Source: Qipengyuania sp. YIM B01966
GTDB lineage: Bacteria; Pseudomonadota; Alphaproteobacteria; Sphingomonadales; Sphingomonadaceae
DNA length: 64,000 bases
Assembly: GCF_016461955.1 (NCBI RefSeq)
Contig: NZ_JADMNM010000003.1
Coordinates: 186,187 to 250,186, forward strand
Direction of reading: 5' to 3'
Below the pieces are notes generated by a model. That model searched no databases. It had not been told where the DNA came from and worked only from the letters and a program-made list of their open reading frames with translations. The position numbers and the translations under genes were made by a program. This document shows, piece after piece, positions 1 to 9,021 of the stretch (the first letter of the stretch is position 1; the number at the start of each line of letters is the position of its first letter).

Positions 1-62
1 AGTTCGGTGGCATCGTCCGCCACCGGTTCGTCCTTGTTATTGGTGATGTCCCCCACTGCCAT
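1..62 (-). CDS. Possible start of an unidentified gene, cut by the window edge
   Basis: An ATG at 62 on the minus strand opens a frame that stays open to the window edge, about 20 codons, starting MAVGDITNNKDEPVADD. A purine-rich stretch (AAGAAGCGGG) lies just before the ATG. The peptide is hydrophilic and acidic. I do not recognise it, and 20 codons are too few to assign a family or to be sure the frame is coding. Confidence 0.3.
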   Translation of the reverse strand, partial: MAVGDITNNKDEPVADDATE

Positions 63-170
63 CCCGCTTCTTGCCAACGGTTCGCCGATGTCATGTGCGC
101 ACCAGCTATTCCGGTCAATCGCTGATCGGTCGTGGCGGCTTGCAGCGGCGGGCGGTCAGCTTACATCGGG

Positions 171-566
171 ATGATGACACATAGTGGCGATCCCACCACA
201 GCCGATTTCGAGCGACTGGCGCAGCAGGCATTCGGCAGCTTGCCATCTCGCTTCCGCGAACAGCTCTCCGACGTCATCGTGAAAGTCCACGAGTTTGCCA
301 CTGCCGAGCAGCTTGCCGAAGTTGGTCTCGACGACCGGTGGGAGCTTACCGGGCCTTATGAGGGGCGCCCGCTGCCCGAACAATCGGTCTGGTCGTCGGG
401 CGATCTGCCGCCGCGCATTTCGCTGTTCCGCCAGCCATTGCTTGCCGAATGGAAGGCGACGGGCGTCGAGCTGGGTGCGCTGATCCGCCATGTTGTCGTG
501 CACGAGGCGGGCCATCATTTCGGCTTCAGCGATGACGATATGGCTGCGCTCGAACGGGACGACTGA
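171..566 (+). CDS. Metallopeptidase family protein (HExxH, zincin fold)
   Basis: About 131 residues if started at the ATG at 171; an in-frame GTG at 132 would add 13 poorly conserved-looking residues. Near the C-terminus is VVVHEAGHHFGFSDDDM, an HExxHxxGxxD zinc-binding motif of the compact minimal zincins common in alphaproteobacteria and actinobacteria. There is no signal peptide, so it is probably cytoplasmic. Substrate is unknown. It is followed by a minus-strand tRNA gene and is probably monocistronic. Family assignment is good; biological role is not known. Confidence 0.85.
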   Translation: MMTHSGDPTTADFERLAQQAFGSLPSRFREQLSDVIVKVHEFATAEQLAEVGLDDRWELTGPYEGRPLPEQSVWSSGDLPPRISLFRQPLLAEWKATGVELGALIRHVVVHEAGHHFGFSDDDMAALERDD

Positions 567-601
567 TTGACGCCGCCCGCGGTTTCGCGATTTGGAAGAA
601 T

Positions 602-678
602 TGGCGCGCCCGAAAGGATTCGAACCTCTGACCCCCAGATTCGTAGTCTGGTGCTCTATCCAGCTGAGCTACGGGCGC
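602..678 (-). tRNA. tRNA-Arg (anticodon ACG)
   Basis: On the minus strand a full cloverleaf can be drawn: acceptor GCGCCCG pairing with CGGGCGC, D-arm TAGCTCAGCTGGATAGAGC, anticodon stem CCAGA/TCTGG around loop CTACGAA (anticodon ACG), and a T-arm containing GGTTCGAATCC. The CCA end is encoded in the DNA (602-604). Length is 77 nt. ACG reads the CGU/CGC/CGA arginine codons after A34-to-inosine conversion. Confidence 0.97.
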
Positions 679-724
679 GCTTGGAGCGGCGCACATACGG
701 AGGGTGGCAGGGCTTGGCAAGTCC

Positions 725-1153
725 CTAAGACGGTCCGCCGCGATGTCCCGTGCCGGATAGCGCCCGCGCAAGCTCGCGATCAAGCGGCGGGGTGTCGAGC
801 TGGCTGATATCGGCGTGGGTGAACCAGCCTACTGCACCACCCTCAAGCGCCCTCGGCTCGGGTCCGCTCGATCGGGCGCACCTGTAAAGCAGGATGACAG
901 GTGCACCAACGATACCAGCATCGGCGAATGCGGCGGGTTCGAGGTCGTCCGAAGCGATGGTCAATCCGAGTTCTTCCTGTATCTCACGCACCAGCGCGTC
1001 ACGGGGTATTTCGCCCAGCTCCACTTTGCCGCCCGGGAACTCCCACAGGCCGCCATGTTGCTTGTGCGCGGGCCGTCGGTGCATCAGCCATCGCCCTGCG
1101 CCATCGCTGAGGGCTAGCGCAACGACGGGAACCCATGTCGGGATATCTTCCAC
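725..1153 (-). CDS. NUDIX hydrolase, MutT-like (8-oxo-dGTP diphosphatase type)
   Basis: 142 residues, normal for a single-domain NUDIX enzyme. The Nudix box is complete around residues 37-60 (GGKVELGE followed by REIQEELG), giving the Gx5Ex7REUxEExGU metal-binding signature. The preceding GGLWEFPGG is typical of MutT/MutY-associated members that clean oxidised dGTP from the nucleotide pool. It is cytoplasmic. It lies upstream of and in the same direction as the tRNA-Arg gene, and divergent from the pilin genes. Exact substrate cannot be read from sequence. Confidence 0.9.
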   Translation of the reverse strand: MEDIPTWVPVVALALSDGAGRWLMHRRPAHKQHGGLWEFPGGKVELGEIPRDALVREIQEELGLTIASDDLEPAAFADAGIVGAPVILLYRCARSSGPEPRALEGGAVGWFTHADISQLDTPPLDRELARALSGTGHRGGPS

Positions 1154-1233
1154 CTCTGAGCCTCCATGAAACCGAACTTTAACGACTGAACGAGCAGGCT
1201 CCGCGCGTCCAACACCTTGTGCGGGGGAAATTT

Positions 1234-1431
1234 ATGCGGCGCCCAGATATTATCGGCCGGATTTGGCGGGATCAGCGTGGTGCCACCGCGATTGAGTATG
1301 GCTTGCTGGTCACTTTGATTGGAATTTCCGTGATCGGAATCATGGCCAGCACCGGGGCGGGCACGCGCGGTATGTGGCTGGATCTCGATAGCAGCATTTC
1401 CGACCCCGATCCTTTGGTCGGCGCTGATTAG
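1234..1431 (+). CDS. Flp-family type IVb pilin (first copy)
   Basis: 65 residues from the ATG at 1234, which has a good Shine-Dalgarno sequence (GGGGGA) about 5 bases upstream; an in-frame GTG at 1219 is a weaker alternative. The short basic leader MRRPDIIGRIWRDQRG is followed by ATAIEYGLLV, the Flp prepilin cleavage site (Gly, then Glu at +5) and hydrophobic assembly helix. Flp pilins are cleaved by a TadV-type peptidase and assembled by the Tad machinery, none of which lies nearby. The short tail SDPDPLVGAD resembles that of the next pilin, suggesting duplication. Confidence 0.85.
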   Translation: MRRPDIIGRIWRDQRGATAIEYGLLVTLIGISVIGIMASTGAGTRGMWLDLDSSISDPDPLVGAD

Positions 1432-1530
1432 GATTTTTTAACACCTTTGGTTCTATCCATCCAATCGCTCGATCCGGAAAGTTACGAAACGGGGCGGGCC
1501 GGGTTTGAAGACCGAACAGGGAGACCAACA

Positions 1531-1725
1531 ATGAAGTTCCTCAACAAGCTGATCCGTGACGAAGCCGGCGCGACCGCCATCGAATACGGCCTGATCGCCG
1601 CTCTGATCGCCGTCGCCGCCATCACCGCCATGAGCGCAGTGGGCGACGAAGTGGGCGACACCTTCACCACCGTCGACACCACCCTTCAGGATGCGCAGGA
1701 CAACCCGGGCGTTGGCGCCGACTAA
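1531..1725 (+). CDS. Flp-family type IVb pilin (second copy)
   Basis: 64 residues from the ATG at 1531, preceded by AGGGAGACC. Leader MKFLNKLIRDEAG is followed by ATAIEYGLIAALIAV, the canonical Flp processing and N-terminal helix motif. It is more canonical than the upstream copy, and both end in VGAD. A gap of about 100 bases separates the two, which could carry a separate promoter. A strong stem-loop terminator follows at once. It is probably the major pilin, but with no tad genes in the window its assembly system must be elsewhere. Confidence 0.92.
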   Translation: MKFLNKLIRDEAGATAIEYGLIAALIAVAAITAMSAVGDEVGDTFTTVDTTLQDAQDNPGVGAD

Positions 1726-1741
1726 GCCACGGCTTAGGTCC

Positions 1742-1782
1742 AAAACAAAGGGCGGCGGGGAGACCCGCCGCCCTTTTGTTTT
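1742..1782. terminator. Bidirectional rho-independent terminator
   Basis: A near-perfect stem (AAAGGGCGGCGGG against CCCGCCGCCCTTT) with a GAGA loop is flanked by an A-run on one side and a T-run on the other. It sits between the convergent ends of the second pilin gene and the M48 protease gene, so it can stop transcription from both. Confidence 0.88.
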
Positions 1783-1795
1783 GCCCGCGCCGCTA

Positions 1796-3280
1796 TCAGC
1801 GTGCCGCGCGGACCACCACCTTGACGCGCTGACCCGGCTGCACCTCTTCGGCGTTGCCCAAACCGTTCAGCACGCGGAATCGCGCCTCCTGCGCGTCGGT
1901 ATAGGCCATCCGGCTCGCCAGCGAACGCACCGTGTCGCCGCTACGTACCTGCACCACTTCGACCCGGCGCGGCACCACGCTGCCCGCCTCGGCCTGGTTG
2001 ATCCGCCGCATGGACTGGAACATCGGGTTGAACACGCCTGAGCGCCCCGCCGGCGTGATGGCGGTAAAATGATACGCCTGCCCGTTACCCATGTCATAGG
2101 CAAACACCACGACATCCACCTGGCTGTTGCCCTGATTGACCCGGGCAATGCCGTAAGCGGCGGGCAGGCCATTGACGCTCGTGCGCTGCATCTGCTGCGG
2201 GGAGAGGCGTTGCTGGTTGCCGCCAAGTGCGGCGAACACCTGCGTCACATAGCTTTCCAGATTGCCGTTATATTGCGCCATCGACAGCTGCGCGCGGCCC
2301 GACTGGCCATTAATCGACACTGCGCGCGGGCTGTTGACCATGTAGAACCCGTTCGGCGCGGTGAAGGCAAAGCGCAGTTCGGGGTGAATGAATGTGCGCC
2401 CTTCGATGACGCCCTGCTTCGGATCGTCCCCATAAACGATGCCGCTGATGTTTTGCAGGAACGTATCGCGGTTGGTCAGGCCCGCCATGCCCTGGGCAAG
2501 CCGCGCCGCCGTTTGTACACGGCTGGCTGGGTCGGGGTGAGTCGAGGCCCATTCGGGAATGCTGGCATTGCGATTTTGCAATTGCGCGTCGAGCGCGTTT
2601 TGGCGCGCAAGGCTTGTCAGCACCGTCGACATCGCCCGCGGATCGTAACCGGCGCGCTGGAGATAGCCGATGCCCAAGCGGTCAGCCTCGAGTTCCTGAT
2701 TGCGCGAGAACGACAGTGTCAGCATCTGCGAGCCTTGCAGCAGACCGCGCGACAATGTCTGACCGATTTGCGAATTTCCGAGCAGCACGCCTGAGAGAAT
2801 TGCTCCAAGACCGCCCAGCAACGTGTTGCGCGTAGCGTTCTGCTGGCGCCGCTGCGCATGACGGGCTGCGACGTGGGCGACCTCGTGACCGAGCACGGCC
2901 GCCAATTCCGCCTCGTTGTTCATCAGCGCCACCAGTTGGCGGGTGGTGTAGATATAACCGCCGGGGATCGCGAAGGCGTTGTTCACAGAACTGTCGATAG
3001 TCGAAACGGTGAACGCATCGCGCGCGCCGGCCAGGCCAGACTGGACGGCGATGTTCTTGCCGACTGTTTCGATATAACGCGCCTGCGGACCGGTATAGGT
3101 ACCCCCGAACTCGGAGAGTATCTGGGGGTGCGCTTCGGCACCCTGCTGCGCTTCTGCCGCGCTGATGGGGGCATTGGCCGCCGGAGTCCGGCTGCGGGTC
3201 TGGGCATTTGCCGTGGCGCATCCGGCCAATGCGAGGGCAGCGACCGAGGTGGCCAAAGCGAGCTTGGGGATGGAGCGCAT
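1796..3280 (-). CDS. M48-family metalloprotease lipoprotein with C-terminal LysM-like domain
   Basis: 494 residues. The N-terminus is a lipoprotein signal peptide with lipobox LAGC (Cys21), placing it in the periplasm anchored to a membrane. The zinc motif HEVAH is at residues 132-136, with the third ligand in QELEAD further on, as in BepA/LoiP-like M48 proteases that act on misfolded outer-membrane proteins. The last 55 or so residues (VEVVQVRSGDTVRSLA to PGQRVKV) look like a LysM module that could hold it on peptidoglycan. BepA itself carries TPR repeats there instead. Monocistronic, ending at the shared terminator. Confidence 0.92.
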   Translation of the reverse strand: MRSIPKLALATSVAALALAGCATANAQTRSRTPAANAPISAAEAQQGAEAHPQILSEFGGTYTGPQARYIETVGKNIAVQSGLAGARDAFTVSTIDSSVNNAFAIPGGYIYTTRQLVALMNNEAELAAVLGHEVAHVAARHAQRRQQNATRNTLLGGLGAILSGVLLGNSQIGQTLSRGLLQGSQMLTLSFSRNQELEADRLGIGYLQRAGYDPRAMSTVLTSLARQNALDAQLQNRNASIPEWASTHPDPASRVQTAARLAQGMAGLTNRDTFLQNISGIVYGDDPKQGVIEGRTFIHPELRFAFTAPNGFYMVNSPRAVSINGQSGRAQLSMAQYNGNLESYVTQVFAALGGNQQRLSPQQMQRTSVNGLPAAYGIARVNQGNSQVDVVVFAYDMGNGQAYHFTAITPAGRSGVFNPMFQSMRRINQAEAGSVVPRRVEVVQVRSGDTVRSLASRMAYTDAQEARFRVLNGLGNAEEVQPGQRVKVVVRAAR

Positions 3281-3395
3281 GGATCTTCCTTTATTGTTCA
3301 GCTTCGCCGCACCCCACCAAGGGCGGTTTCCTGCGTAACAATAAATCTAGCGCAATCGTTCCCGCTTGCGCCTGAACCGGCCTGTCAGCCGCGAG

Positions 3396-4346
3396 TCAGA
3401 TAGCGCCGATCCGCAAAAAGCGATCCTCGCGCTGGCGGCGGAGCTGATCGACCGGCAAATCGGCCAGCGCATCAAGCTCCTGGCCAATCGCCGCCGCGAG
3501 CGAAGCAGCCATCGTTGCCGGATCGCGGTGGGCCCCGCCGACCGGTTCGGGCACGATGCGGTCGATCACGCCAAGCTGCTCGAGATCCTGCGCGGTGATC
3601 CGCATCGCCTGCGCTGCATCGGGCGCCTTGTCGGCGGTGCGCCACAGGATCGAGGCACAGCCTTCGGGCGAAATAACCGAATAGACCGCGTGCTCCAGCA
3701 TCAGCACCCGCTCGGCGCTGGCCAGCGCGACCGCGCCTCCCGACCCGCCTTCACCGACGATCGTCGCCACCATCGGCACCGGTAGGCCGAGGCACGCTTC
3801 GGTCGAGCGGGCGATCGCTTCGGCCTGCCCGCGCTCTTCCGCCTCGACGCCGGGAAACGCGCCCGACGTATCGACCAGCGTGACGACCGGCAGACCGAAC
3901 CGCCCGGCCAGTTCCATCAGGCGGATCGCCTTGCGATAGCCTTCGGGCTTGCCCATGCCGAAATTGTGCCGCAGCCGGCTGGCGGTATCGTTACCCTTCT
4001 CGTGGCCGATCAGTACCACGCGCCGCCCGCCCAGCCGGGCCAACCCGCCCATTATCGCCTCATCCTCGCCGTAAAATCGATCCCCGCCCAGCGGCATGAA
4101 TTCGTCGAAGGCGAGCGCCACGTAATCGCGGAAATGCGGGCGCGAGGGATGGCGGGCAACCTGCGTCTTCTGCCATGGGGTCAGCGCGGCATAGGTGCTG
4201 GCGAGCAGGTCGCGGCTGCGTTTCTCGAGCCGCTCCAGCTCCTGCGTGATATCGACCTCGGCATCGCCTTCGGCAGCGGCGCGCAGTTCGGCGATGCGGG
4301 CGTCGAGTTCGCCGACAGGCTTCTCGAATTCGAGATAGGACAGCAT
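3396..4346 (-). CDS. accA: Acetyl-CoA carboxylase carboxyltransferase subunit alpha
   Basis: 316 residues from the ATG at 4346 (MLSYLEFEKPVGEL), the usual AccA start and length; an in-frame start 12 codons upstream would overlap the end of xerD. Contains the carboxyltransferase core with DTSGAFPGVEAEERGQ and GEGGSGGAVAL. It transfers carboxyl from biotin to acetyl-CoA to make malonyl-CoA for fatty acid synthesis, paired with AccD, which is not in this window. It is last in a minus-strand operon with xerD, 10 bases downstream of it. Confidence 0.97.
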   Translation of the reverse strand: MLSYLEFEKPVGELDARIAELRAAAEGDAEVDITQELERLEKRSRDLLASTYAALTPWQKTQVARHPSRPHFRDYVALAFDEFMPLGGDRFYGEDEAIMGGLARLGGRRVVLIGHEKGNDTASRLRHNFGMGKPEGYRKAIRLMELAGRFGLPVVTLVDTSGAFPGVEAEERGQAEAIARSTEACLGLPVPMVATIVGEGGSGGAVALASAERVLMLEHAVYSVISPEGCASILWRTADKAPDAAQAMRITAQDLEQLGVIDRIVPEPVGGAHRDPATMAASLAAAIGQELDALADLPVDQLRRQREDRFLRIGAI

Positions 4347-4356
4347 GGCCGGTGCG

Positions 4357-5262
4357 CTAAACCGATGTGCCCCCCCGGGCAAGGCCGCGCGCGGCGAGCG
4401 GATGCCGGCTATTCACCAGTTCCACCAGCCGCGCCGCATCGACATGGGTATAAATCTGCGTGGTCGCGATATCGGCATGGCCGAGCAGCGCCTGCAATAT
4501 GCGCAAATCCGCGCCCCCTTCGAGCAGGTGGGTGGCAAAGGCGTGGCGCAGCACATGGGGGCTAATTCTGGCCGGATCGATCCCTGCCCGGCCTGCCAGC
4601 CCCTTGAGCAATTGATACAAGCGCACGCGCGACAAGTGCCCCGCGCTCGACCGCCCGCTGGCCGGGAACACGTAACGCGAACCCGAAGGGCGCAGCTCGG
4701 CCCAGCGGTTCAACGCGGCTTTGGCGCGTGTGGAGATCGGCACCACGCGTTCCTGTCCGCCCTTCCCCCTTATCGTCACGAAGGGTGCATCGCGTGGCAA
4801 AGCCGCCAGCGGGAGCGCGACCAGTTCGGTCGCCCTGAGGCCTGATCCGTAGAGCATTTCGAGCAGCGCCAACTGGCGTACGGCGCGAATCTCGCCCCCT
4901 TCAGCCTCCAGCGCTGCGCGGTCGAACAGGCGGGCGATGTCCTCGTGCGACAGCAGTTTGGGCAACGGCCGACGCGTTGCCGGGCGCGGCAGCGCATCGG
5001 ACGGATCGTCGGCAATGCGCCCTTCATCGATCAGAAAGCCGTAAAACTGCCGCAGTGCCGACACCTTGCGCGCCACGGTGGCGGGTGCCAGTTCCGACCA
5101 ATGCCCAGCGAGCGCGGCAAGCTCGTCGCGGCCCGCGCTCGCCAGATCGCCGACAAACTCGGCGGCGCCGGCCAGATCGCGGCGATAGGCGGCGATGGTA
5201 TTGGCCGCCGCACCGCGTTCGGCGGCCAGCATGGCCAGAAACGCGTCGCTATCGGCCGACAT
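4357..5262 (-). CDS. xerD: Tyrosine recombinase XerD
   Basis: 301 residues, standard for XerC/XerD. An N-terminal SAM-like core-binding domain is followed by the catalytic domain, with the conserved Arg in GSGLRATELV, Lys in IRGKGGQER, HxxR in HVLRHAFATHLLEGG, a second His in LLGHADI and the nucleophile Tyr in TTQIYTHV. It resolves chromosome dimers at dif with FtsK. Its ATG shares one base with the stop of the upstream 628-residue gene (TGATG), so translation is probably coupled. The accA neighbour fits XerD better than XerC, but the split is inferred from context. Confidence 0.92.
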   Translation of the reverse strand: MSADSDAFLAMLAAERGAAANTIAAYRRDLAGAAEFVGDLASAGRDELAALAGHWSELAPATVARKVSALRQFYGFLIDEGRIADDPSDALPRPATRRPLPKLLSHEDIARLFDRAALEAEGGEIRAVRQLALLEMLYGSGLRATELVALPLAALPRDAPFVTIRGKGGQERVVPISTRAKAALNRWAELRPSGSRYVFPASGRSSAGHLSRVRLYQLLKGLAGRAGIDPARISPHVLRHAFATHLLEGGADLRILQALLGHADIATTQIYTHVDAARLVELVNSRHPLAARGLARGGTSV

Positions 5263-7148
5263 CAGCCGCGCGCAACCGCCTCCGCCGCGATCATCCGCGC
5301 TTCGGCAGACAGGCCCGCTTGGTTGAGCGCGCGGACGATGTGGTACAGATGGCGCGGGGTCATTCGCGCCCAGCTATCGCCCTGCATTCCGAGCCCGGCC
5401 AGAAACGCCGCCAGCGCGGGATTGCGCGTGGCTCCGGCGGCCTCGATGGCGCGGGTCCAGCGGGTCCTGCCACCGAAACTTATGCCCAGATCGTCCGCCA
5501 GATCGTCGCGCGCGCCTTCGTCTATCCGGCCCAACCCGGCCAGCGCGGCGACGAGGAACTGCGATTTGCGCTTCGCTTCGCTGGGATCGTCACCAATGAA
5601 ATCGCTGATCGCGCCGGTCGGGACCGAAATCTTACCGCCCGGCTGCGCCAATGCGAGCAGCGCCCAGCCCTCGCTTCCAGTACTGACAATCGGTGCCCAG
5701 GCCAGCGCATCGCGATCCAGCCCGGCGGTGAGCATCGACGCGATCAGCGGCGCTGCGTGCTCTTCGAGCGCGTCTGACGGCACCAGTTGCGCCGCGGCGT
5801 AGGCGGTCAGCACCTGCCGCTCATAAGCCGGGACGCCTTCGCCGCCCCAGATGTCGCGCATTGCCTGCACCCGCACGGCTGGATCGGCCGCACGGTAGGC
5901 ACGGCGCAGCAGGACTGCTACGGCGCCCTCCGGCGTTTCGGGATTATCGAGCGTGTAGATCTGCGAATAGAGATCGACCATCGCCGCCGATGACAGCAGC
6001 CCTTCACGCGCCGCGCGCTGCGCCCCAGTCGCGCGCAATGCCAGCGGCACGGCCGGCGACAGCGCCCAGGCGCGCTGGTAATAGGGCCCGGCGTCGGCCC
6101 GCAGCTTTTCCGGGATTTCCTCGCCCAACGCGGTTGCCAAGGCAAAGCGCCACGGATTGAGTTCGGTTACGGTGTCCCACTCGATATTGACCGCCCGGCG
6201 GCTCTTGGCGGCGGCACCTGCGTAGCGCTGCGCCAGCAGCACATCGATCGGCGGCGCAACGCGGCGCGAGAATGCCTGCCGTAGATCGCGCTGGGCGCGT
6301 GTCCCCTCGCCCGCGAAGGCGTTGCAGATGCCCTGCAACAGGCGGACACGGGGTTCGCTTCGGTTGTCGAGCGTCTGTAAGCGGACGGCCGGGCAGGCAC
6401 CGACAATATCGGCCGAACCGACATAGGCATCGATCGCCGCATTGGTCAGCGCCGGGCTGTAATTGGCGGTGTCGACATCCTGCGCCAGCGCGCGCGCGGC
6501 GGGGTGTTCGCCCAGGGTGTTGAGGACGCGCGTTCGCAGCGCGGCGAACTCGGCCGGCTCGATCCCTTCCGGCGCGGCGAGCCGGCTGCTGAGCGCGCGG
6601 CGCAGCAGGATATGCCCCCAGCGCGACACCAGCGGCTCATCCGTCCCCGCGAGCGCCGCGCGGACCAGCGCGCCCGGTTGCCCGGCGAGCGATGCTGCGG
6701 GCAGGCCGCCTTCCTCTTCCGCCAGAATACCCACCGCATCCATCGAGCGTCGCGCGGCGGCAGGCATATCGACCTTGGGGCGCAGGCCGAACAGCTGGTC
6801 CAGCTCGTCCGTGGACATCGATTCGAGTTCGGCGAGGCTGGGCAGGTTGGCCGGCAGGCTCGGCAAGGGGCCGGCGATTACGGGCGCAGGCGCGCCGCCG
6901 CTGCGGCCTGTGCCACCTGCTGATGGCAAATCCTGTACCACGGGCGAACTGGTCGCGCCCGGGATCGGCGCCGGCTGCCCGGTCGGGCTGGCGCCGGGCG
7001 ATAGCCGCGATGGGGGCGTGGGTGTCGGTGCAGGATTTTCGAACCCCGGCGGAAGGATCGATTGCGGTGCGGCCAGCGCCGCCGCCCATCCGCCGGCCAG
7101 CGCCAGCGCCAGCGCAACGCACGCAATGCGGACCGGCCGCGCGCTCAT
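5262..7148 (-). CDS. Exported alpha-helical protein of unknown function upstream of xerD
   Basis: 628 residues. An N-terminal signal peptide ([20 protein letters not shown], cleavage probably after ALAAP) is followed by a Pro/Ser/Thr-rich linker of about 80 residues. The remainder is Ala/Leu/Arg-rich and helical, resembling an alpha-solenoid, although I cannot define a clean TPR or HEAT repeat. I recognise no enzyme motif. It is translationally coupled on both sides: its ATG overlaps the stop of a 44-codon membrane peptide by 4 bases, and its stop overlaps xerD by one base. Probably periplasmic. Known to me only as a conserved hypothetical; function unknown. Confidence 0.8.
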   Translation of the reverse strand: MSARPVRIACVALALALAGGWAAALAAPQSILPPGFENPAPTPTPPSRLSPGASPTGQPAPIPGATSSPVVQDLPSAGGTGRSGGAPAPVIAGPLPSLPANLPSLAELESMSTDELDQLFGLRPKVDMPAAARRSMDAVGILAEEEGGLPAASLAGQPGALVRAALAGTDEPLVSRWGHILLRRALSSRLAAPEGIEPAEFAALRTRVLNTLGEHPAARALAQDVDTANYSPALTNAAIDAYVGSADIVGACPAVRLQTLDNRSEPRVRLLQGICNAFAGEGTRAQRDLRQAFSRRVAPPIDVLLAQRYAGAAAKSRRAVNIEWDTVTELNPWRFALATALGEEIPEKLRADAGPYYQRAWALSPAVPLALRATGAQRAAREGLLSSAAMVDLYSQIYTLDNPETPEGAVAVLLRRAYRAADPAVRVQAMRDIWGGEGVPAYERQVLTAYAAAQLVPSDALEEHAAPLIASMLTAGLDRDALAWAPIVSTGSEGWALLALAQPGGKISVPTGAISDFIGDDPSEAKRKSQFLVAALAGLGRIDEGARDDLADDLGISFGGRTRWTRAIEAAGATRNPALAAFLAGLGMQGDSWARMTPRHLYHIVRALNQAGLSAEARMIAAEAVARG

Positions 7149-7279
7149 CGCGGCTGCCCCGGCACGGCAACATCATAGGCCACCGGGCGCAGCGGCTCTT
7201 CGCCGCCATCGATATACGCCCAGACGAGCACGGCCGCGAAGGCGACCGCTGCGACAAGCCAGATACGTTTGCGCGCCAT
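7145..7279 (-). CDS. 44-residue single-pass membrane peptide coupled to the exported protein
   Basis: ATG at 7279 to TGA at 7145. Protein: basic start MARKRIW, one hydrophobic helix ([16 protein letters not shown]), then a hydrophilic tail with [13 protein letters not shown]. The helix has positive charges before it, so the C-terminal tail should face the periplasm. Its stop overlaps the start of the 628-residue exported protein in an ATGA, a classic coupling arrangement, which is the main reason to believe it is real. It is the first gene of the xerD-accA operon, 75 bases from the divergent aroK. Function unknown. Confidence 0.7.
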   Translation of the reverse strand: MARKRIWLVAAVAFAAVLVWAYIDGGEEPLRPVAYDVAVPGQPR

Positions 7280-7354
7280 CGCCAAGTTTGTGCTTATCCT
7301 GTCCAAGCTGTGCTCGATTGCGCCTGCCTCTACCCTTCTATAGGCCCCGCATCA

Positions 7355-7924
7355 ATGCGCGGCAGCAGGCCACCCTTCGATGCAACTGGCATCGCCGCCA
7401 TCGCGCGGCGGATCGACCGGCCGATCGTGCTGGTCGGGCTGATGGGGGTGGGCAAAACCACGGTGGGCCGGCGGCTGGCGGCGCTGCTGGACCGCGATTT
7501 CGTCGATGCGGATCATGCGATCGAACAATCCGCCGGCCGCTCGGTCAGCGAGATCTTTGCCGACTTCGGCGAGGCGGCTTTTCGCGATGGCGAACGCCGG
7601 GTGATCGCCCGGCTGATTGCCGAAGGCCACGGGGTGATCGCCACGGGGGGCGGCGCCTTTGTCGATCCGGCGACCAGGGCGCTGGTGATCGACGAAGCGA
7701 TCGCCGTGTGGCTCGACTGTCCGCTCAGCGTGCTGATCGAACGAACCGGCCGGCGCAACACGCGGCCATTGCTCGCTGCGGGCGATCCGGCGGCGATTCT
7801 GCGCGATCTCGACCAGGCGCGCCGCCCCTTCTACGCCGAGGCGCCGGTGCGGGTGGACAGCAGCGCTGGATCGTATCAGGCAACCGCCCACGCCATCTTG
7901 CGGGGGATCGACCAATGGCTGTGA
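7355..7924 (+). CDS. aroK: Shikimate kinase
   Basis: 189 residues from the ATG at 7355. Walker A is [11 protein letters not shown] (about residues 28-38), the shikimate-binding region includes DADHAIE and FRDGERRV, and IATGGGAFV is the conserved Gly-rich segment. RNTRPLL belongs to the lid. It phosphorylates shikimate at the 3-OH with ATP, step five of the common aromatic pathway. Its stop lies inside aroB (10-base overlap), so the two are translated together. Divergent from the 44-residue peptide gene. Confidence 0.96.
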   Translation: MRGSRPPFDATGIAAIARRIDRPIVLVGLMGVGKTTVGRRLAALLDRDFVDADHAIEQSAGRSVSEIFADFGEAAFRDGERRVIARLIAEGHGVIATGGGAFVDPATRALVIDEAIAVWLDCPLSVLIERTGRRNTRPLLAAGDPAAILRDLDQARRPFYAEAPVRVDSSAGSYQATAHAILRGIDQWL

Positions 7925-9021
7925 TCGACGTGGCGCTGGCCGGGCGCAGCTATCAGGTGCTGATCGGCCCCGCCCTTTACGAGAGGTGCGGCGAGAGCCT
8001 GCGCCGCTTCCTCCGCAAACAGGCCGTGCCGGTGGTGGCCGATGCCGGCGCACTTGCCGCGCAAGGCCCGCGACTGATCGGGGCGCTGGAAGCAGCGGGG
8101 TTTGCGCCCGCAATCTTCGAGGTTCCGGCGGGCGAGGCGTCGAAAAGCTGGGAAGGGCTCGCCCGGTTGACCGACTGGCTGCTCGCCCAGGGCGTCGAAC
8201 GTGGCGATCATGTGCTGGCCTTCGGCGGCGGGGTGGTGGGTGACCTTACAGGCTTTGCCTGCGCGATCCTCAAGCGCGGCTGCGGCTTCATACAGCTCCC
8301 CACGACTTTGCTGGCGCAGGTCGATTCGAGCGTTGGCGGGAAGACCGCGATCAACACGGTGGCGGGGAAGAATCTCGTCGGCGCGTTTCACCAGCCATCG
8401 CTGGTGCTGGCCGATACCACCACCCTCGCCACCCTGCCCCAGCGCGAAATGCGCGCCGGCTATGCCGAAGTGTTGAAATACGGCGTGCTGGGCGATGCGG
8501 CGTTCTTCGACTGGCTGGAAGCGCACGGCGCGGCTGTGCTGGCACGCGAGGGTGCAGCGCTGGAACAGGCCATCGCCACCAGCGTCGCCGCCAAGGCGCG
8601 CATCGTTGCCGAGGACGAGCGCGAGACCACCGGCACCCGCGCGCTGCTCAATCTCGGCCATACGTTCGGCCATGCGCTGGAAGCGGAAACCGGCTTTTCC
8701 GATCGCCTGCTGCATGGCGAGGCGGTGGCACTGGGGATGGTGCTCTCGGCGCGCTATTCCGCCCGTCTGGGCCTGCTCGCCGGCGCGGATGCCGCGCGGA
8801 TCGGCCGTAGCATCGAGGCTGCAGGATTGCCCGCCACTCTGCCCGCGCTGGGCCTCGCCTGCGATGGTGCGCGGCTCGCCCAACATATGCGGCACGACAA
8901 GAAGATGGATGCCGGCACCCTCCCCTTTGTGCTGCTGCGCGGGATTGGCGCGGCGTTTCTCGCGCGCGACGTGGCGCTGGGCGATGTGGCCGCGTTCTTG
9001 GACGAGGAGCTCGTCCGATGA
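7915..9021 (+). CDS. aroB: 3-dehydroquinate synthase
   Basis: 368 residues from the ATG at 7915, preceded by GGGGGA. NAD-binding [13 protein letters not shown] and [19 protein letters not shown] are diagnostic. Zn ligands fall in [22 protein letters not shown] and [10 protein letters not shown]. It converts DAHP to 3-dehydroquinate, step two of the shikimate pathway, and aroKB pairing is widespread. Overlaps aroK by 10 bases and the downstream cyclase by 4 (ATGA). Confidence 0.97.
   Translation: MAVIDVALAGRSYQVLIGPALYERCGESLRRFLRKQAVPVVADAGALAAQGPRLIGALEAAGFAPAIFEVPAGEASKSWEGLARLTDWLLAQGVERGDHVLAFGGGVVGDLTGFACAILKRGCGFIQLPTTLLAQVDSSVGGKTAINTVAGKNLVGAFHQPSLVLADTTTLATLPQREMRAGYAEVLKYGVLGDAAFFDWLEAHGAAVLAREGAALEQAIATSVAAKARIVAEDERETTGTRALLNLGHTFGHALEAETGFSDRLLHGEAVALGMVLSARYSARLGLLAGADAARIGRSIEAAGLPATLPALGLACDGARLAQHMRHDKKMDAGTLPFVLLRGIGAAFLARDVALGDVAAFLDEELVR

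Noticed and set aside
6463..7914. Long plus-strand open frame in front of aroB
   Set aside because: It is antisense to the exported 628-residue gene and has no domain; in GC-rich DNA long shadow frames are expected. aroB starts at 7915 with a ribosome site.
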